A stretch of 64,000 nt of DNA, taken from contig OZ251505.1 of the NCBI GenBank assembly GCA_965242795.1, positions 1,550,001-1,614,000 of the forward strand, written 5' to 3'. Within the stretch, counting starts at the first letter, position 1. Each line of letters opens with the position of its first letter. The notes below the pieces were generated by a model. That model searched no databases, was not told where the DNA came from, and worked only from the letters and a program-made list of their open reading frames with translations. The translations under genes were made by a program, and so were the position numbers. Below, piece by piece: positions 7,090-15,090 of this stretch. Source of the DNA: Bin18 sp965242795. Its GTDB lineage: Bacteria > Desulfobacterota > Binatia > Bin18.

Positions 7090-10000
7090 TCATACTGTTG
7101 CAGGCGTGGCCCCGAGTTCGCGCTCGAACAGGCGGCTGTAGGCGGCACGTATCGCCTCGCGCTGGCGGCGGTAGTCGTCCAGGAGCCGGGCGCCGGCGTC
7201 CGCGCCGGCATAGCCCATCCGCCGCGCCAACGCCGTCAACTGTTGCGCGTCGCTCTCCAGCGCCTCGACCGGCTGGTCGCGCTCGATGCGCAGCCGGTTC
7301 TCCAGACGGCGCAGAAAACGATAGCCCTGCTCCAGGATGCGAGTGTCCGCGGCCGATAAGACTCCGGCCTCGGCCAACGCGGCGAGTGCGTCCAACGTGT
7401 TGCGCCGGCGCAGATGCGGTCGGTCCGGCGCGTAGCGGAGCTGCAACATCTGGACCAGGAACTCGATGTCCACGATGCCGCCGCGGCCCGTCTTGATGTT
7501 GAACTGCCGGTCCGTCTCCTTGGCCAACTCGGTCTCCATGCGCCCGCGCAGGCGTCGGATTTCGGCGACCTGCGTCGCGGTGAGCGGCGCGGCGTACGCG
7601 AACCGCTCGAACAGCGGGTCCACTTCCGCGGCTAAATCCAAGTCGCCGGCCACGGCGCGCGCCTTGATGAGCGCCTGCCGCTCCCAAAGTTGGGCCTCCC
7701 GTTCGTGATAGCGCACGAACGCCGCGACCGAGGACACGAGCGACCCGGCCCGGCCCGATGGCCGCAACCGCGTATCGATTTTGTACACGTGCCCCTCGCG
7801 GGTCTGGACCTGCAGGATGGAGATGAAGCGCTGGACCAGACGCGCAAAAGTCTCCGCAGCGGCCAGATCGGTCGGGGCGTGCCCCCCGGACCGGACGTCG
7901 TACAGGAAGATCAGGTCCAGGTCCGAGTTGTAGCTCAGTGCCGCGGCGCCCAGCTTGCCCAGGCCGACCACGGCGATCCGGCCGGGGAGTGCCGCGGCGT
8001 CCATCTTGTCCAGCAACGCGGCGCGCGCGGTCACGAACGCGCCGTGCAGGCACGTCTCGGCCAAGTCGGAGAGCTGGCGGTTGACCGACCGGAAGTCGAG
8101 CAGGCCGTTGCCGTCGTTGATGCCGATGCGCAGGAATTCCTCGGTCCGGTATTCGCGCAGGATGTCGAGGCGGTCTTCGAGGTCGGGCGCCCCGTCGAGC
8201 CGCGCCGCCAGTTCGGCGCGCATGACGTCTTTCGGCTTGTGGACGCGGGCCACGTCGGCGCGTACCAGCCCGTCGAGGAGTTGCGGCCGGCGCACGAAGG
8301 TGCGGGACAGGTATTCGCTGGTGCCGAACAGGGTAATCAGCGTGCGCAGGGTGGGCGGGTTTTCGCGCAGCAGCGACAGGAAGCTCGACCGCGCGCCGAT
8401 CGAGGCGACCAACTCGGCCATGCACGCCAGCGCGCGGTCCGGGTCCGCAGCCTCGCGGATCAGGTCGAACAGGACGGGCGCCAAGTCGTACAGCAGCTTG
8501 CGCCGCCGGGGCGATGCCGGGGCGTGGGGCGGTCCGTCGTGCAGCAGGCGCAGGTATCGGTAGCCGCGGTCCACGTCGCGGAAGCCGTGGGCCGCGAGGC
8601 GCCGTTTGGTCCGTTCGGCGTCGCCCACGTCCTGAAAAAGCTCCGTGACGTCGGGGGACCCGGCGCCGGGGCTCGTCTCTTCCGCGATGGCGCGCTCGTG
8701 GAACAGCGACCGGAACACGGCGTGCACCGCCTCGGCATGGGCTTCGAGCCGGCGGAGAAACCCGGCTTCGACGTCCTCTCCCGCGTCGCGGTCGGGGAAG
8801 CGCATGCGGCGCGCCAACGCGCGCAGGTCGGCCGCGGCCTCCGGCAGGGTATGCGTCTGCACGTCGTGTACGACCTGAAGTTTGTGTTCGACGTGGCGCA
8901 GGAAACGGTAGGCCGCGGCCAGCGCGTCGCGGTCCGCGGGCGTCACGTAGCCACCCTCGGCCAGCCGGTCGAGCGCGGCCAGCGTGTTGCGGCCCACGAC
9001 GCGCGGGTCCTTGCCGGCGTGGATGAGTTGCAGGACTTGGGTGACGAATTCGATTTCGCGGATGCCGCCCCGGCCCAGCTTGACGTTCATCCGCTGCCGG
9101 TCGCGCTGCGGCAGCGCGCGTTCCACGCGCGCCTTCAGGGCGTGCATGTCCTCGACCGTGCTGAAATCGAGATACCGGCGCAGGATGAACGGCGTCACCT
9201 CGTACAGAAACCGTTCGCCCAGCGTCCGCGACCCGGCGATCGGACGGGCCTTGAGCAACGCCAGCCGCTCCCACGTCTGGCCCCACGCCTCGTAATAGGC
9301 CAACGACTGCGCGACCGAGTTGACGAGCGGACCGTTGTTGCCGTCCGGCCGCAGGCGCAGATCGACCCGAAAGACGAATCCGCCCGACATGTTGCCGCTC
9401 AAGGCGTGCGTCAGGCCGCGGGCCAATGCGGTAAAGAACTCCCGCGTATCCGCCCGGCCCTTGCGGCCCCCCGCGGTCGGGCCGGCGTCGCATTCGTACA
9501 CGTAGATGAGGTCGACGTCCGAACTGAAATTCAGTTCGCCGCCGCCCAGTTTGCCCATCCCGAACACGACGAACTCGACCGGCCGCGTTCCGCCTGCCTC
9601 TGCTTTCACGACGGCGTCGCCGTAGTCCTCGACGAGCCGTGCCCGCGTGTCCTCGTAGGCGCGCTGTACCGCGGCATCGGCCAAGCCGCTCAGGTCGGAC
9701 ATGGTCGTTTCGAGGTCGGCCCGGGCGAGCAGGTCGCGTACGCCGATGCGCAGATACTCGCGGTTGCGATACCGCCGCAGCCCGAGCAGGAACTCGTCCC
9801 GTTCCAGGTTGCCCGGCAACGCTGTACGGATTGCCGCGAGATGCTCGGCCGCGGACTTGGGGCCGCCGTCGCGGGCGTCGAGGAACACCCACTCCCAGTC
9901 CGCGGCGTGCGCGACGAGGGTATTCGCCAGAAACTGGCTGGCACCGAGGACGAAGAGCAGGTCCGTGCAGGTCTGCGCGGACTGCAACGCCGCATGGCTG

Positions 10001-10182
10001 CCGAACCCGTATTCGCAGACGCGGCTCAGGTTGGCCGCGGCCAGCGCCGGGTCCGGCGCTCGAGCCACGCCGGCGGTGACGTGAGGCCACGCCGGGCCGA
10101 GACCCGCCGCAGCCAGTCGTTCTTGCAAAGGGAGCAGGGGACGCAGGGCATCCGCAGGCAGGTCCACGGCAGCGCCCCCCAC
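7090..10182 (-). CDS. glnE: Bifunctional glutamine synthetase adenylyltransferase / adenylyl-removing enzyme
   Basis: 1030 residues, the family's full length, starting at GTG 10182. GlnE attaches AMP to glutamine synthetase or removes it, under control of PII. Two nucleotidyltransferase cores are visible: VFGMGKLGGGELNFSSDVDL at about 205-225 (adenylyl-removase half) and VVGLGKLGAAALSYNSDLDL at about 735-755 (adenylyltransferase half). Each has the Gly-Ser/Asn-x-Asp metal-binding pattern and is followed by helical bundle segments (GRGGIREIEFVTQVLQL; GRGGIVDIEFLVQMLQL). The gene starts 8 bases after a small coiled-coil membrane protein gene. It fits the nitrogen theme of the window: its regulator type (GlnK) and AmtB are encoded 3 kb away. 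The small gene upstream is an uncertain partner. Confidence 0.97.
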   Translation of the reverse strand: MGGAAVDLPADALRPLLPLQERLAAAGLGPAWPHVTAGVARAPDPALAAANLSRVCEYGFGSHAALQSAQTCTDLLFVLGASQFLANTLVAHAADWEWVFLDARDGGPKSAAEHLAAIRTALPGNLERDEFLLGLRRYRNREYLRIGVRDLLARADLETTMSDLSGLADAAVQRAYEDTRARLVEDYGDAVVKAEAGGTRPVEFVVFGMGKLGGGELNFSSDVDLIYVYECDAGPTAGGRKGRADTREFFTALARGLTHALSGNMSGGFVFRVDLRLRPDGNNGPLVNSVAQSLAYYEAWGQTWERLALLKARPIAGSRTLGERFLYEVTPFILRRYLDFSTVEDMHALKARVERALPQRDRQRMNVKLGRGGIREIEFVTQVLQLIHAGKDPRVVGRNTLAALDRLAEGGYVTPADRDALAAAYRFLRHVEHKLQVVHDVQTHTLPEAAADLRALARRMRFPDRDAGEDVEAGFLRRLEAHAEAVHAVFRSLFHERAIAEETSPGAGSPDVTELFQDVGDAERTKRRLAAHGFRDVDRGYRYLRLLHDGPPHAPASPRRRKLLYDLAPVLFDLIREAADPDRALACMAELVASIGARSSFLSLLRENPPTLRTLITLFGTSEYLSRTFVRRPQLLDGLVRADVARVHKPKDVMRAELAARLDGAPDLEDRLDILREYRTEEFLRIGINDGNGLLDFRSVNRQLSDLAETCLHGAFVTARAALLDKMDAAALPGRIAVVGLGKLGAAALSYNSDLDLIFLYDVRSGGHAPTDLAAAETFARLVQRFISILQVQTREGHVYKIDTRLRPSGRAGSLVSSVAAFVRYHEREAQLWERQALIKARAVAGDLDLAAEVDPLFERFAYAAPLTATQVAEIRRLRGRMETELAKETDRQFNIKTGRGGIVDIEFLVQMLQLRYAPDRPHLRRRNTLDALAALAEAGVLSAADTRILEQGYRFLRRLENRLRIERDQPVEALESDAQQLTALARRMGYAGADAGARLLDDYRRQREAIRAAYSRLFERELGATPATV

Positions 10183-10190
10183 GTGGCAAC

Positions 10191-10463
10191 TCAGGATGGC
10201 GGGACGACTTCGGCGACACGCGAGTCTTCGGGTCCGCCGGAACTTTCCGATTCTCTTACGTACCCGAACTCCGCGGCCAGTATCCCCTCGACGCGGCTGA
10301 GCCGTTCGGAAAGCTCGCTGACCTCCTCACGCACGGAGAGTATCTGCTTCTCAAGCCCGGAAAACCGCGTTTTGATGTCCGAGAACCGCACTTGGACGAG
10401 CCCGGCGAGGGCGACGCCGACCGCAACGATGGCGACGGATTCGGTCGAGACCTTCTTCCGCAT
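10191..10463 (-). CDS. Small membrane-anchored coiled-coil protein
   Basis: 90 residues from ATG 10463. Residues about 8-26 are one hydrophobic segment (VAIVAVGVALAGLVQV). A heptad-like coiled coil follows (LEKQILSVREEVSELSERLSRVEGIL), then a polar tail. It ends 8 bases before glnE starts and probably shares its transcript. The layout is the mirror image of the protein at 60288-60548, where the coiled coil comes first and the membrane segment last. I recognise no family beyond this general type. Confidence 0.65.
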   Translation of the reverse strand: MRKKVSTESVAIVAVGVALAGLVQVRFSDIKTRFSGLEKQILSVREEVSELSERLSRVEGILAAEFGYVRESESSGGPEDSRVAEVVPPS

Positions 10464-10513
10464 TCGGATGTCTTCCGCCCTGGTCCGGTCTCGGTTCTCG
10501 GTTCAGAACGCGG

Positions 10514-11128
10514 CTAGGCGTCGGCCTGGGCGCTCATCGTTTCGCAGGCTTCCTTGAGCCATTTGATGCTGGACATCTCGTCGTCGATGATCGTGCGCAG
10601 CAGCTCCTTGGTGTGCTGGTCGTCCCGAATCTGGTCGATCGAGTCGGTGAACCGGCGCAGCGCGGCCGCGGGGTCCTTGATCAACTCGTACACGTTCTGG
10701 AGCTTCTCCACGTCGGTCTTCTTCTTCGAGGAGTAGAACACGAGCTCTTTCTTGCGCTGGTCCGCCGGCATCTTGCACTGGGGAGTGCCGCCGAGTTCGC
10801 ACAGTCGGGCTTCGAGCAGTTGGGCGTGAATCGCCTCGCGCTGTTGGATGGTTTGCAGGCCGCCCTTGACGCACCCTTCGTTCGTCGCGTCCAGCCAGCC
10901 GTTCAGGTATTCCGCGGCGAAGCTCTCGGCGCAGCGGTACTCGTCCAGCAGGGCGAGCAGCATGTCTTTTTCCGTGTCGTGGCGCGTGCCGTTGTAGGTG
11001 AACGCCGCGTCCGCCTTCGGGCCGCCGTTGGCGAGTTCGGTCATCTGTTCCTCGAACAACTCGTCCGAGATCACGCCCTTGCGGTACGCTTTGAGGAGTT
11101 GACGGACTTCGAAATCCGCGGTCGGCAT
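10514..11128 (-). CDS. Ferritin-like four-helix protein
   Basis: 204 residues from ATG 11128, with a clear AAAGGAG ribosome binding site. The pattern of helices and acidic residues resembles ferritin-like/DUF2383-type bundles: Glu68 in EYRCAESFAAEYLNGW, an ExxH pair at Glu98-His101 in QQREAIHAQLLEARL, and Glu184 in TIIDDEMSSIKWLKE. The second ExxH of classic di-iron proteins is not obvious, so metal binding is possible but unproven. There is no signal peptide. The gene is monocistronic, divergent from the repeat-filled region ahead of the porin. Confidence 0.72.
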   Translation of the reverse strand: MPTADFEVRQLLKAYRKGVISDELFEEQMTELANGGPKADAAFTYNGTRHDTEKDMLLALLDEYRCAESFAAEYLNGWLDATNEGCVKGGLQTIQQREAIHAQLLEARLCELGGTPQCKMPADQRKKELVFYSSKKKTDVEKLQNVYELIKDPAAALRRFTDSIDQIRDDQHTKELLRTIIDDEMSSIKWLKEACETMSAQADA

Positions 11129-11255
11129 GGTGGTGCTCCTTTCGCCGGGTAGTTTTGGATCGTCGGGCAGAGACTTAGCAGACGGGGGCGGGGTATTTCA
11201 ACGAATGGCGGGGCGAGGCGCGATTTGGAATTTCCGGGTTGATTTCGGTGCGGTG

Positions 11256-11419
11256 GCGCGGACCCTCACCCTAGCCCTCTCCCAGAGGGAGAGGGGACAG
11301 AAAAGGGAAGGGAATGGCAGACGAAATGATCGGAGAACCTACCCCGGCTTGGCTCATACTTCCCAATAAAAAACAAATCCCCTCTCCCCCTGGGAGAGGG
11401 TTAGGGTGAGGGTTCGCGC
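11256..11419. repeat. Inverted pair of 41-bp CTCTCCC-type repeats (MITE-like)
   Basis: The left arm 11256-11296 (beginning GCGCGGACCCTCACCCTAG) and the right arm near 11379-11419 are inverted copies with only a few mismatches and about 82 bases between them. Each arm also holds its own short hairpin (CCCTCTCCCAGAGGGAGAGG). The same core occurs at 35504-35550 and 36312-36358, and looser versions at 16.6 and 43.2 kb. There is no coding content. Confidence 0.7.
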
Positions 11420-11532
11420 GGCCCCGCATGACCCCGGCCCGGAACTTCTACACCGGGACGCGAACTCCCCTGTCAGGGGGGAAAGGACCGCATTACATCG
11501 GCCCGGAATTTCCACACTCGCATATCCCCTGG

Positions 11533-11560
11533 GTAGGGGCGACGCATGCGTCGCCCCTAC
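11533..11560. repeat. 28-bp perfect palindrome, copy 1
   Basis: The half-site is GTAGGGGCGACGCA followed directly by its inverse. An identical copy lies at 20733-20760 and a diverged one begins at 45475. It sits in the 690-bp gene-free stretch 11129-11819, which otherwise holds the inverted repeat pair at 11256-11419, unassigned sequence and the sigma-54 promoter match. Confidence 0.75.
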
Positions 11561-11737
11561 GGTTCGCCTTTCACAGGCGAAGACCGCGTCCAGGCCGGAG
11601 GGGCGAAAAATCTTTCGCCCCTCCTGTCCAAAGTTTGAGCAGCCGCGGCCGAGGCTGCCCCCCTTCCGGGCATTCCGCGGCCGGCGGCGCCCCCTTTTTT
11701 TCGAAAACAGCCCTGATTTCTCTACGGTTTCTCCGAG

Positions 11738-11753
11738 TGGCACCGGCTTTGCT
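11738..11753 (+). promoter_or_regulatory. Sigma-54 (RpoN) promoter match upstream of porin-glnK-amtB
   Basis: TGGCACCGGCTTTGCT matches the RpoN consensus TGGCAC-N5-TTGCW exactly, with the invariant GG and GC exactly 10 bases apart. It lies about 67 bases before the porin ATG. The promoter overlaps a perfect 9-bp inverted repeat, GCACCGGCT at 11740-11748 and AGCCGGTGC at 11759-11767, which could be a regulator site or a leader hairpin. Sigma-54 control suits the downstream glnK-amtB genes. No clear upstream NtrC dyad was found by eye. Confidence 0.65.
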
Positions 11754-11819
11754 GCGGTAGCCGGTGCGGTCCCGTCCAGAAACCAAGGGGCCGGAATACA
11801 CACCACAAGGGGGTAGTGA

Positions 11820-13148
11820 ATGAAGAGGATTCTCGGTGTCAGCGTACTGGGGCTGACGTTGGCCCTGGCGGGAAGTGCCTCGGCGCGGGCCGATTCGTCC
11901 GAAACCGCGGCCATGCTGCAGAAGATGCAGCAACGCATCGACGAATTGGAAGCCAAGGTGCAGGAACTCGAAACGCCGGCGGAAGCGTCCGGCGGCACGG
12001 CGAGCGTCGCCGACCTGACCAGCCGCGTCGAGTCGCTCGAAGGCGGCCTGATGGACGGGCTCAACGGGTTCCAGTTCGGCGGGCTGATCTATGGCTCGTA
12101 CAACCACAACTTCAACAGCCCGGATTCGCGCCAGAACAGTCTGCGCTCTTATTTCGACGGTGAAGATAACAACTTCACCATGGATCTGTTGCAACTCGAA
12201 GTCTCCAAGGAGACGGAAAGCGGCGTCGGCTTCTACTCCGTGCTGGACTACGGCGACACGGCTGATCGGATCCAATCAAGCTGGGCGGGCGAAGATGGTT
12301 TGGCGGATAACTTCGAGATCCAGCAGGCGTACATGACGTACAACTTCGGGATCGGGAACGGCGTGGAGATGAAGTTCGGGAAGTTCGCCACGCTGCTGGG
12401 CGGCGAGGTGATCGAATCGCCGTACAACCCGAACGTGACGCGTTCGTTCATGTTCGGAAACGCGATTCCATTCACGCATACCGGCGTGCTGTTCTCGACG
12501 GCGATCAACGACATGGTCAGCTTGACCGCTGGTGTGGTGAACGGCTGGGACAGTGTGAAGGACAATAACAACGGCAAGTCGTTCCTCGGCAGTCTAGGGT
12601 TCGAGGTGGGCGACTTGGCGTGGACCTTCAACGCCGTCGCCGGACCGGAAGGAGACGAGTCGGGAAAATCCAAGACCGCGGTGTTCGATACGGTGCTGAC
12701 CTATACGCCGATGGACAACGTCGACCTGCTGCTCAACTTCGATTACGGGATGGCCTCGGATGTGCTGTGCGGGACGTCCAGCTTTCACACAAAGAACGGC
12801 ATAGATGCCTGCCGGCCGGGAGATGACGACGATGCCGAATGGACCGCTCTCTCCGGGATCGTCACCCTCGGCGGCGCACTTCTGAACCCCGATTTGGAGG
12901 CTTGGTCAATCGCTCTTCGCGGGGAATGGTTTTCGGATAACAACGACTACCGGCTTGGTGCTTGGCAGACGAACCGGAATGTCAACCTGTGGGAGGTCAC
13001 TGGCACGCTCAAGTGGCAGATGACCGAGCATCTGCAGGCGCGGTTGGAGTATCGCCACGACGGCTCCAACCGCAACGTGTTCGCCGATGGCGGCAGCATG
13101 AAGGACGACCAGGATACGATGATCCTGGAGTTCGCCTACCTGATGTAG
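11820..13148 (+). CDS. Outer-membrane porin of the BBP2/OmpL-like type
   Basis: 442 residues. A signal peptide of about 24 residues ends in SASARA-DSS. A short coiled coil follows (LQKMQQRIDELEAKVQELE), typical of porins anchored to peptidoglycan by an N-terminal trimeric helix. The rest is a series of alternating amphipathic strands rich in Tyr, Phe, Asp and Asn (FGGLIYGSYNHNF onward), ending in LEFAYLM. This is the layout of BBP2-type beta-barrel porins. The start follows AAGGGGG. A sigma-54 promoter match precedes it and glnK-amtB follow, so it may pass a nitrogen compound such as ammonium, urea, amide or nitrate. A hairpin follows the stop, so some transcripts may end there. Confidence 0.85.
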   Translation: MKRILGVSVLGLTLALAGSASARADSSETAAMLQKMQQRIDELEAKVQELETPAEASGGTASVADLTSRVESLEGGLMDGLNGFQFGGLIYGSYNHNFNSPDSRQNSLRSYFDGEDNNFTMDLLQLEVSKETESGVGFYSVLDYGDTADRIQSSWAGEDGLADNFEIQQAYMTYNFGIGNGVEMKFGKFATLLGGEVIESPYNPNVTRSFMFGNAIPFTHTGVLFSTAINDMVSLTAGVVNGWDSVKDNNNGKSFLGSLGFEVGDLAWTFNAVAGPEGDESGKSKTAVFDTVLTYTPMDNVDLLLNFDYGMASDVLCGTSSFHTKNGIDACRPGDDDDAEWTALSGIVTLGGALLNPDLEAWSIALRGEWFSDNNDYRLGAWQTNRNVNLWEVTGTLKWQMTEHLQARLEYRHDGSNRNVFADGGSMKDDQDTMILEFAYLM

Positions 13149-13160
13149 CCGCAACGCGAA

Positions 13161-13192
13161 AAGAGAGGCGGGCCCAGGAACCCGCCTCTCTT
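13161..13192 (+). terminator. Strong hairpin between the porin gene and glnK
   Basis: A perfect 12-bp stem, AAGAGAGGCGGG (13161-13172) with CCCGCCTCTCTT (13181-13192), and an 8-base loop. Only a short, broken T stretch follows (TTCGTTCTCG), so it may act as a partial terminator or an mRNA-stabilising hairpin that sets porin above glnK-amtB expression. Confidence 0.6.
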
Positions 13193-13232
13193 CGTTCTCG
13201 TATCTCCCCCGATCACGAACAAGGAGGCTCGG

Positions 13233-13571
13233 ATGAAGAAGATCGAGGCGATCATCAAACCGTTCAAACTCGATGAGGTCAAGGAGGCGCTGTCCAAAGC
13301 GGGCATCCAGGGCTTGACCGTCACCGAGGTGAAAGGCTTCGGCCGGCAGAAGGGCCACACCGAGCTGTATCGCGGCGCGGAGTACGTGGTGGACTTTCTG
13401 CCCAAGGTCAAGATCGAAGTCCTGGTGGACGATGACAAGGCCGGCGAGGCCGCGGACACCATCGTGGCCGCGGCGCGTACCGGACGCATCGGCGACGGCA
13501 AGATCTTCATCCTGCCCATGGACGACGTGCTGCGCATCCGCACCGGCGAGCGCGGCGTGGACGCGATCTAG
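13233..13571 (+). CDS. glnK: Nitrogen regulatory protein P-II (GlnK type)
   Basis: 112 residues, the exact PII length. MKKIEAIIKPFKLDEVKEAL is the typical start. The T-loop carries the uridylylation tyrosine at position 51 (GAEYVVDFLPK), and TGRIGDGKIFILPMDDVLRIRTGE is the B/C-loop signature for ATP and 2-oxoglutarate binding. PII trimers bind AmtB to block ammonium uptake and control GlnE and NtrB. GlnK is preferred over GlnB because amtB follows 39 bases downstream. The start has an excellent AAGGAGG site. Confidence 0.95.
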   Translation: MKKIEAIIKPFKLDEVKEALSKAGIQGLTVTEVKGFGRQKGHTELYRGAEYVVDFLPKVKIEVLVDDDKAGEAADTIVAAARTGRIGDGKIFILPMDDVLRIRTGERGVDAI

Positions 13572-13610
13572 CGCCCGGTGCCACCGGACGCATCCGAAGG
13601 AGGCTTCACG

Positions 13611-14990
13611 ATGAAACGGTTTCCGTTCCCGGGGTCCCTCGCCGTACTCGCGCTGGCGTTGTCCGCGCCGCTCGCCCACGCCGAGGACGCCCCGCAGTAC
13701 AAAGATTATGCCGCGTTCGCGGCGTCACCGGGCTTCGCCCTGTTCACCGCGCACAACCTGTGGATGATGATCGCCGCGGCCCTGGTGTTCATCATGCACC
13801 TGGGCTTCGCCAGCCTGGAATCCGGGCTGACGCAGTCCAAGAACACCGTCAACATCCTGTTCAAGAACACCTTCATCATCAGCATCGGCATCCTGACCTA
13901 CGCGTTCTGCGGCTTCAATCTGATGTACCCCGGCTTCGCCGAGGGATCCGCCGGCTGGTTCGCGTTCGCCGGGTTCGGCGTGGAGGTGGCCGACGAGGTC
14001 GCGTCGCAGACCGCGCTGTACGCCGAGGGCTATACGTATTGGACCGACTTCCTGTTCCAGGCCATGTTCGCGGCCACCGCGGCGACCATCGTGTCCGGGG
14101 CCGTGGCCGAGCGCATCAAGCTGCCGTCGTTCATGGTCTTCGCCACGCTGTTCGTGGCGATCTCCTATCCGATCACGGGTAGTTGGAAGTGGGGCGGCGG
14201 CTGGCTGGATCAATTGGGCTTCTACGACTTCGCCGGTTCGACCATCGTGCACGCGGTCGGCGGCTGGGGCGCGCTGGCCGGCGCCATGCTGCTCGGGCCG
14301 CGCATGGGCAAGTATCTGCCCGACGGCCGCATCCGGCCGATCCTGCCCAGCAACATGCCGCTGGCGGCCATCGGCGTCTTTCTGTTGTGGCTGGGCTGGT
14401 TCGGGTTCAACGGCGGCTCGGTGCTGTCCGGAGATCCGAATCTGGTCTCGCTGACGCTGGTCACGACCTGCATCGCCGCGGCCGCCGGCGCGGTCGGCGC
14501 CATGGTGACTTCGTGGATGCTGCTCCGGAAACCCGACCTGTCCATGGCGCTGAACGGGATTCTGGCCGGCCTGGTCGGCATCACCGCCGGCGCGGACCAG
14601 ATGGCGGCCCTGTCCGCCACGCTGATCGGCCTGATCGCGGGCGCGATCGTGGTGGGCTCGGTGCTGTTTCTGGACAAGGTGAAGATCGACGATCCGGTCG
14701 GCGCCATTTCGGTGCACCTGACCTGCGGCATCTGGGGCACGCTGGCGGTCGGCCTCTTTGGCAACATGGCTGGCGGCGCGCAGCTCTGGAGTCAGATCGT
14801 GGGGATCGTGGCGGTCGGCGTCTTCACCTTCGCGTTCGCGCTGATCGTGTTCGGCGTCATCAAGGCCACGATGGGACTTCGCGTGTCGCCCGAAGAAGAG
14901 TCCGAGGGCCTGGACGTGGGCGAACACGGCAACGTGGCCTACGGCTCCGCGTCGTTGTTCGGCACGGGCGGTTCGACGGTGGGCCAATAG
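13611..14990 (+). CDS. amtB: Ammonium transporter
   Basis: 459 residues from ATG 13611, which has GAAGGAGG upstream. The frame is open for 11 more codons, but those lack a ribosome binding site. A signal peptide (about 24 residues, ending AHAED) precedes eleven expected membrane helices. The twin pore histidines appear as His214 in STIVHAVGGWGALAGAM and His369 in GAISVHLTCGIWGTLAVGLF. The Phe-gate/periplasmic region LESGLTQSKNTVNILFKN and GGGWLDQLGFYDFAG are also classic. The cytoplasmic C-terminal tail VSPEEESEGLDVGEHGNVAYG is the GlnK-interacting region. It forms an operon with glnK. Confidence 0.96.
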   Translation: MKRFPFPGSLAVLALALSAPLAHAEDAPQYKDYAAFAASPGFALFTAHNLWMMIAAALVFIMHLGFASLESGLTQSKNTVNILFKNTFIISIGILTYAFCGFNLMYPGFAEGSAGWFAFAGFGVEVADEVASQTALYAEGYTYWTDFLFQAMFAATAATIVSGAVAERIKLPSFMVFATLFVAISYPITGSWKWGGGWLDQLGFYDFAGSTIVHAVGGWGALAGAMLLGPRMGKYLPDGRIRPILPSNMPLAAIGVFLLWLGWFGFNGGSVLSGDPNLVSLTLVTTCIAAAAGAVGAMVTSWMLLRKPDLSMALNGILAGLVGITAGADQMAALSATLIGLIAGAIVVGSVLFLDKVKIDDPVGAISVHLTCGIWGTLAVGLFGNMAGGAQLWSQIVGIVAVGVFTFAFALIVFGVIKATMGLRVSPEEESEGLDVGEHGNVAYGSASLFGTGGSTVGQ

Positions 14991-15026
14991 CCCGCTTCCG
15001 CGCGGAGCGCTGTTCTTCCGCAACGC

Positions 15027-15055
15027 CCGGGGAAGGGGTCCGCACCCTTCCCCGG
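15027..15055 (+). terminator. Hairpin after amtB
   Basis: A perfect 11-bp stem, CCGGGGAAGGG (15027-15037) with CCCTTCCCCGG (15045-15055), and a 7-base loop. It lies between the amtB stop and the kinase start. No T-run follows, so it may be only a partial terminator. Confidence 0.45.
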
Positions 15056-15090
15056 AGCCTCCCTCCGAAACTCCGAAGGTCGGCACGATA

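Noticed and set aside
6995..10557. Very long open frames on both strands across glnE (over 950 codons each)
   Set aside because: They are shadows caused by high G+C. Composition is Arg/Pro/Ala-rich without any domain, whereas the glnE frame carries all family motifs.
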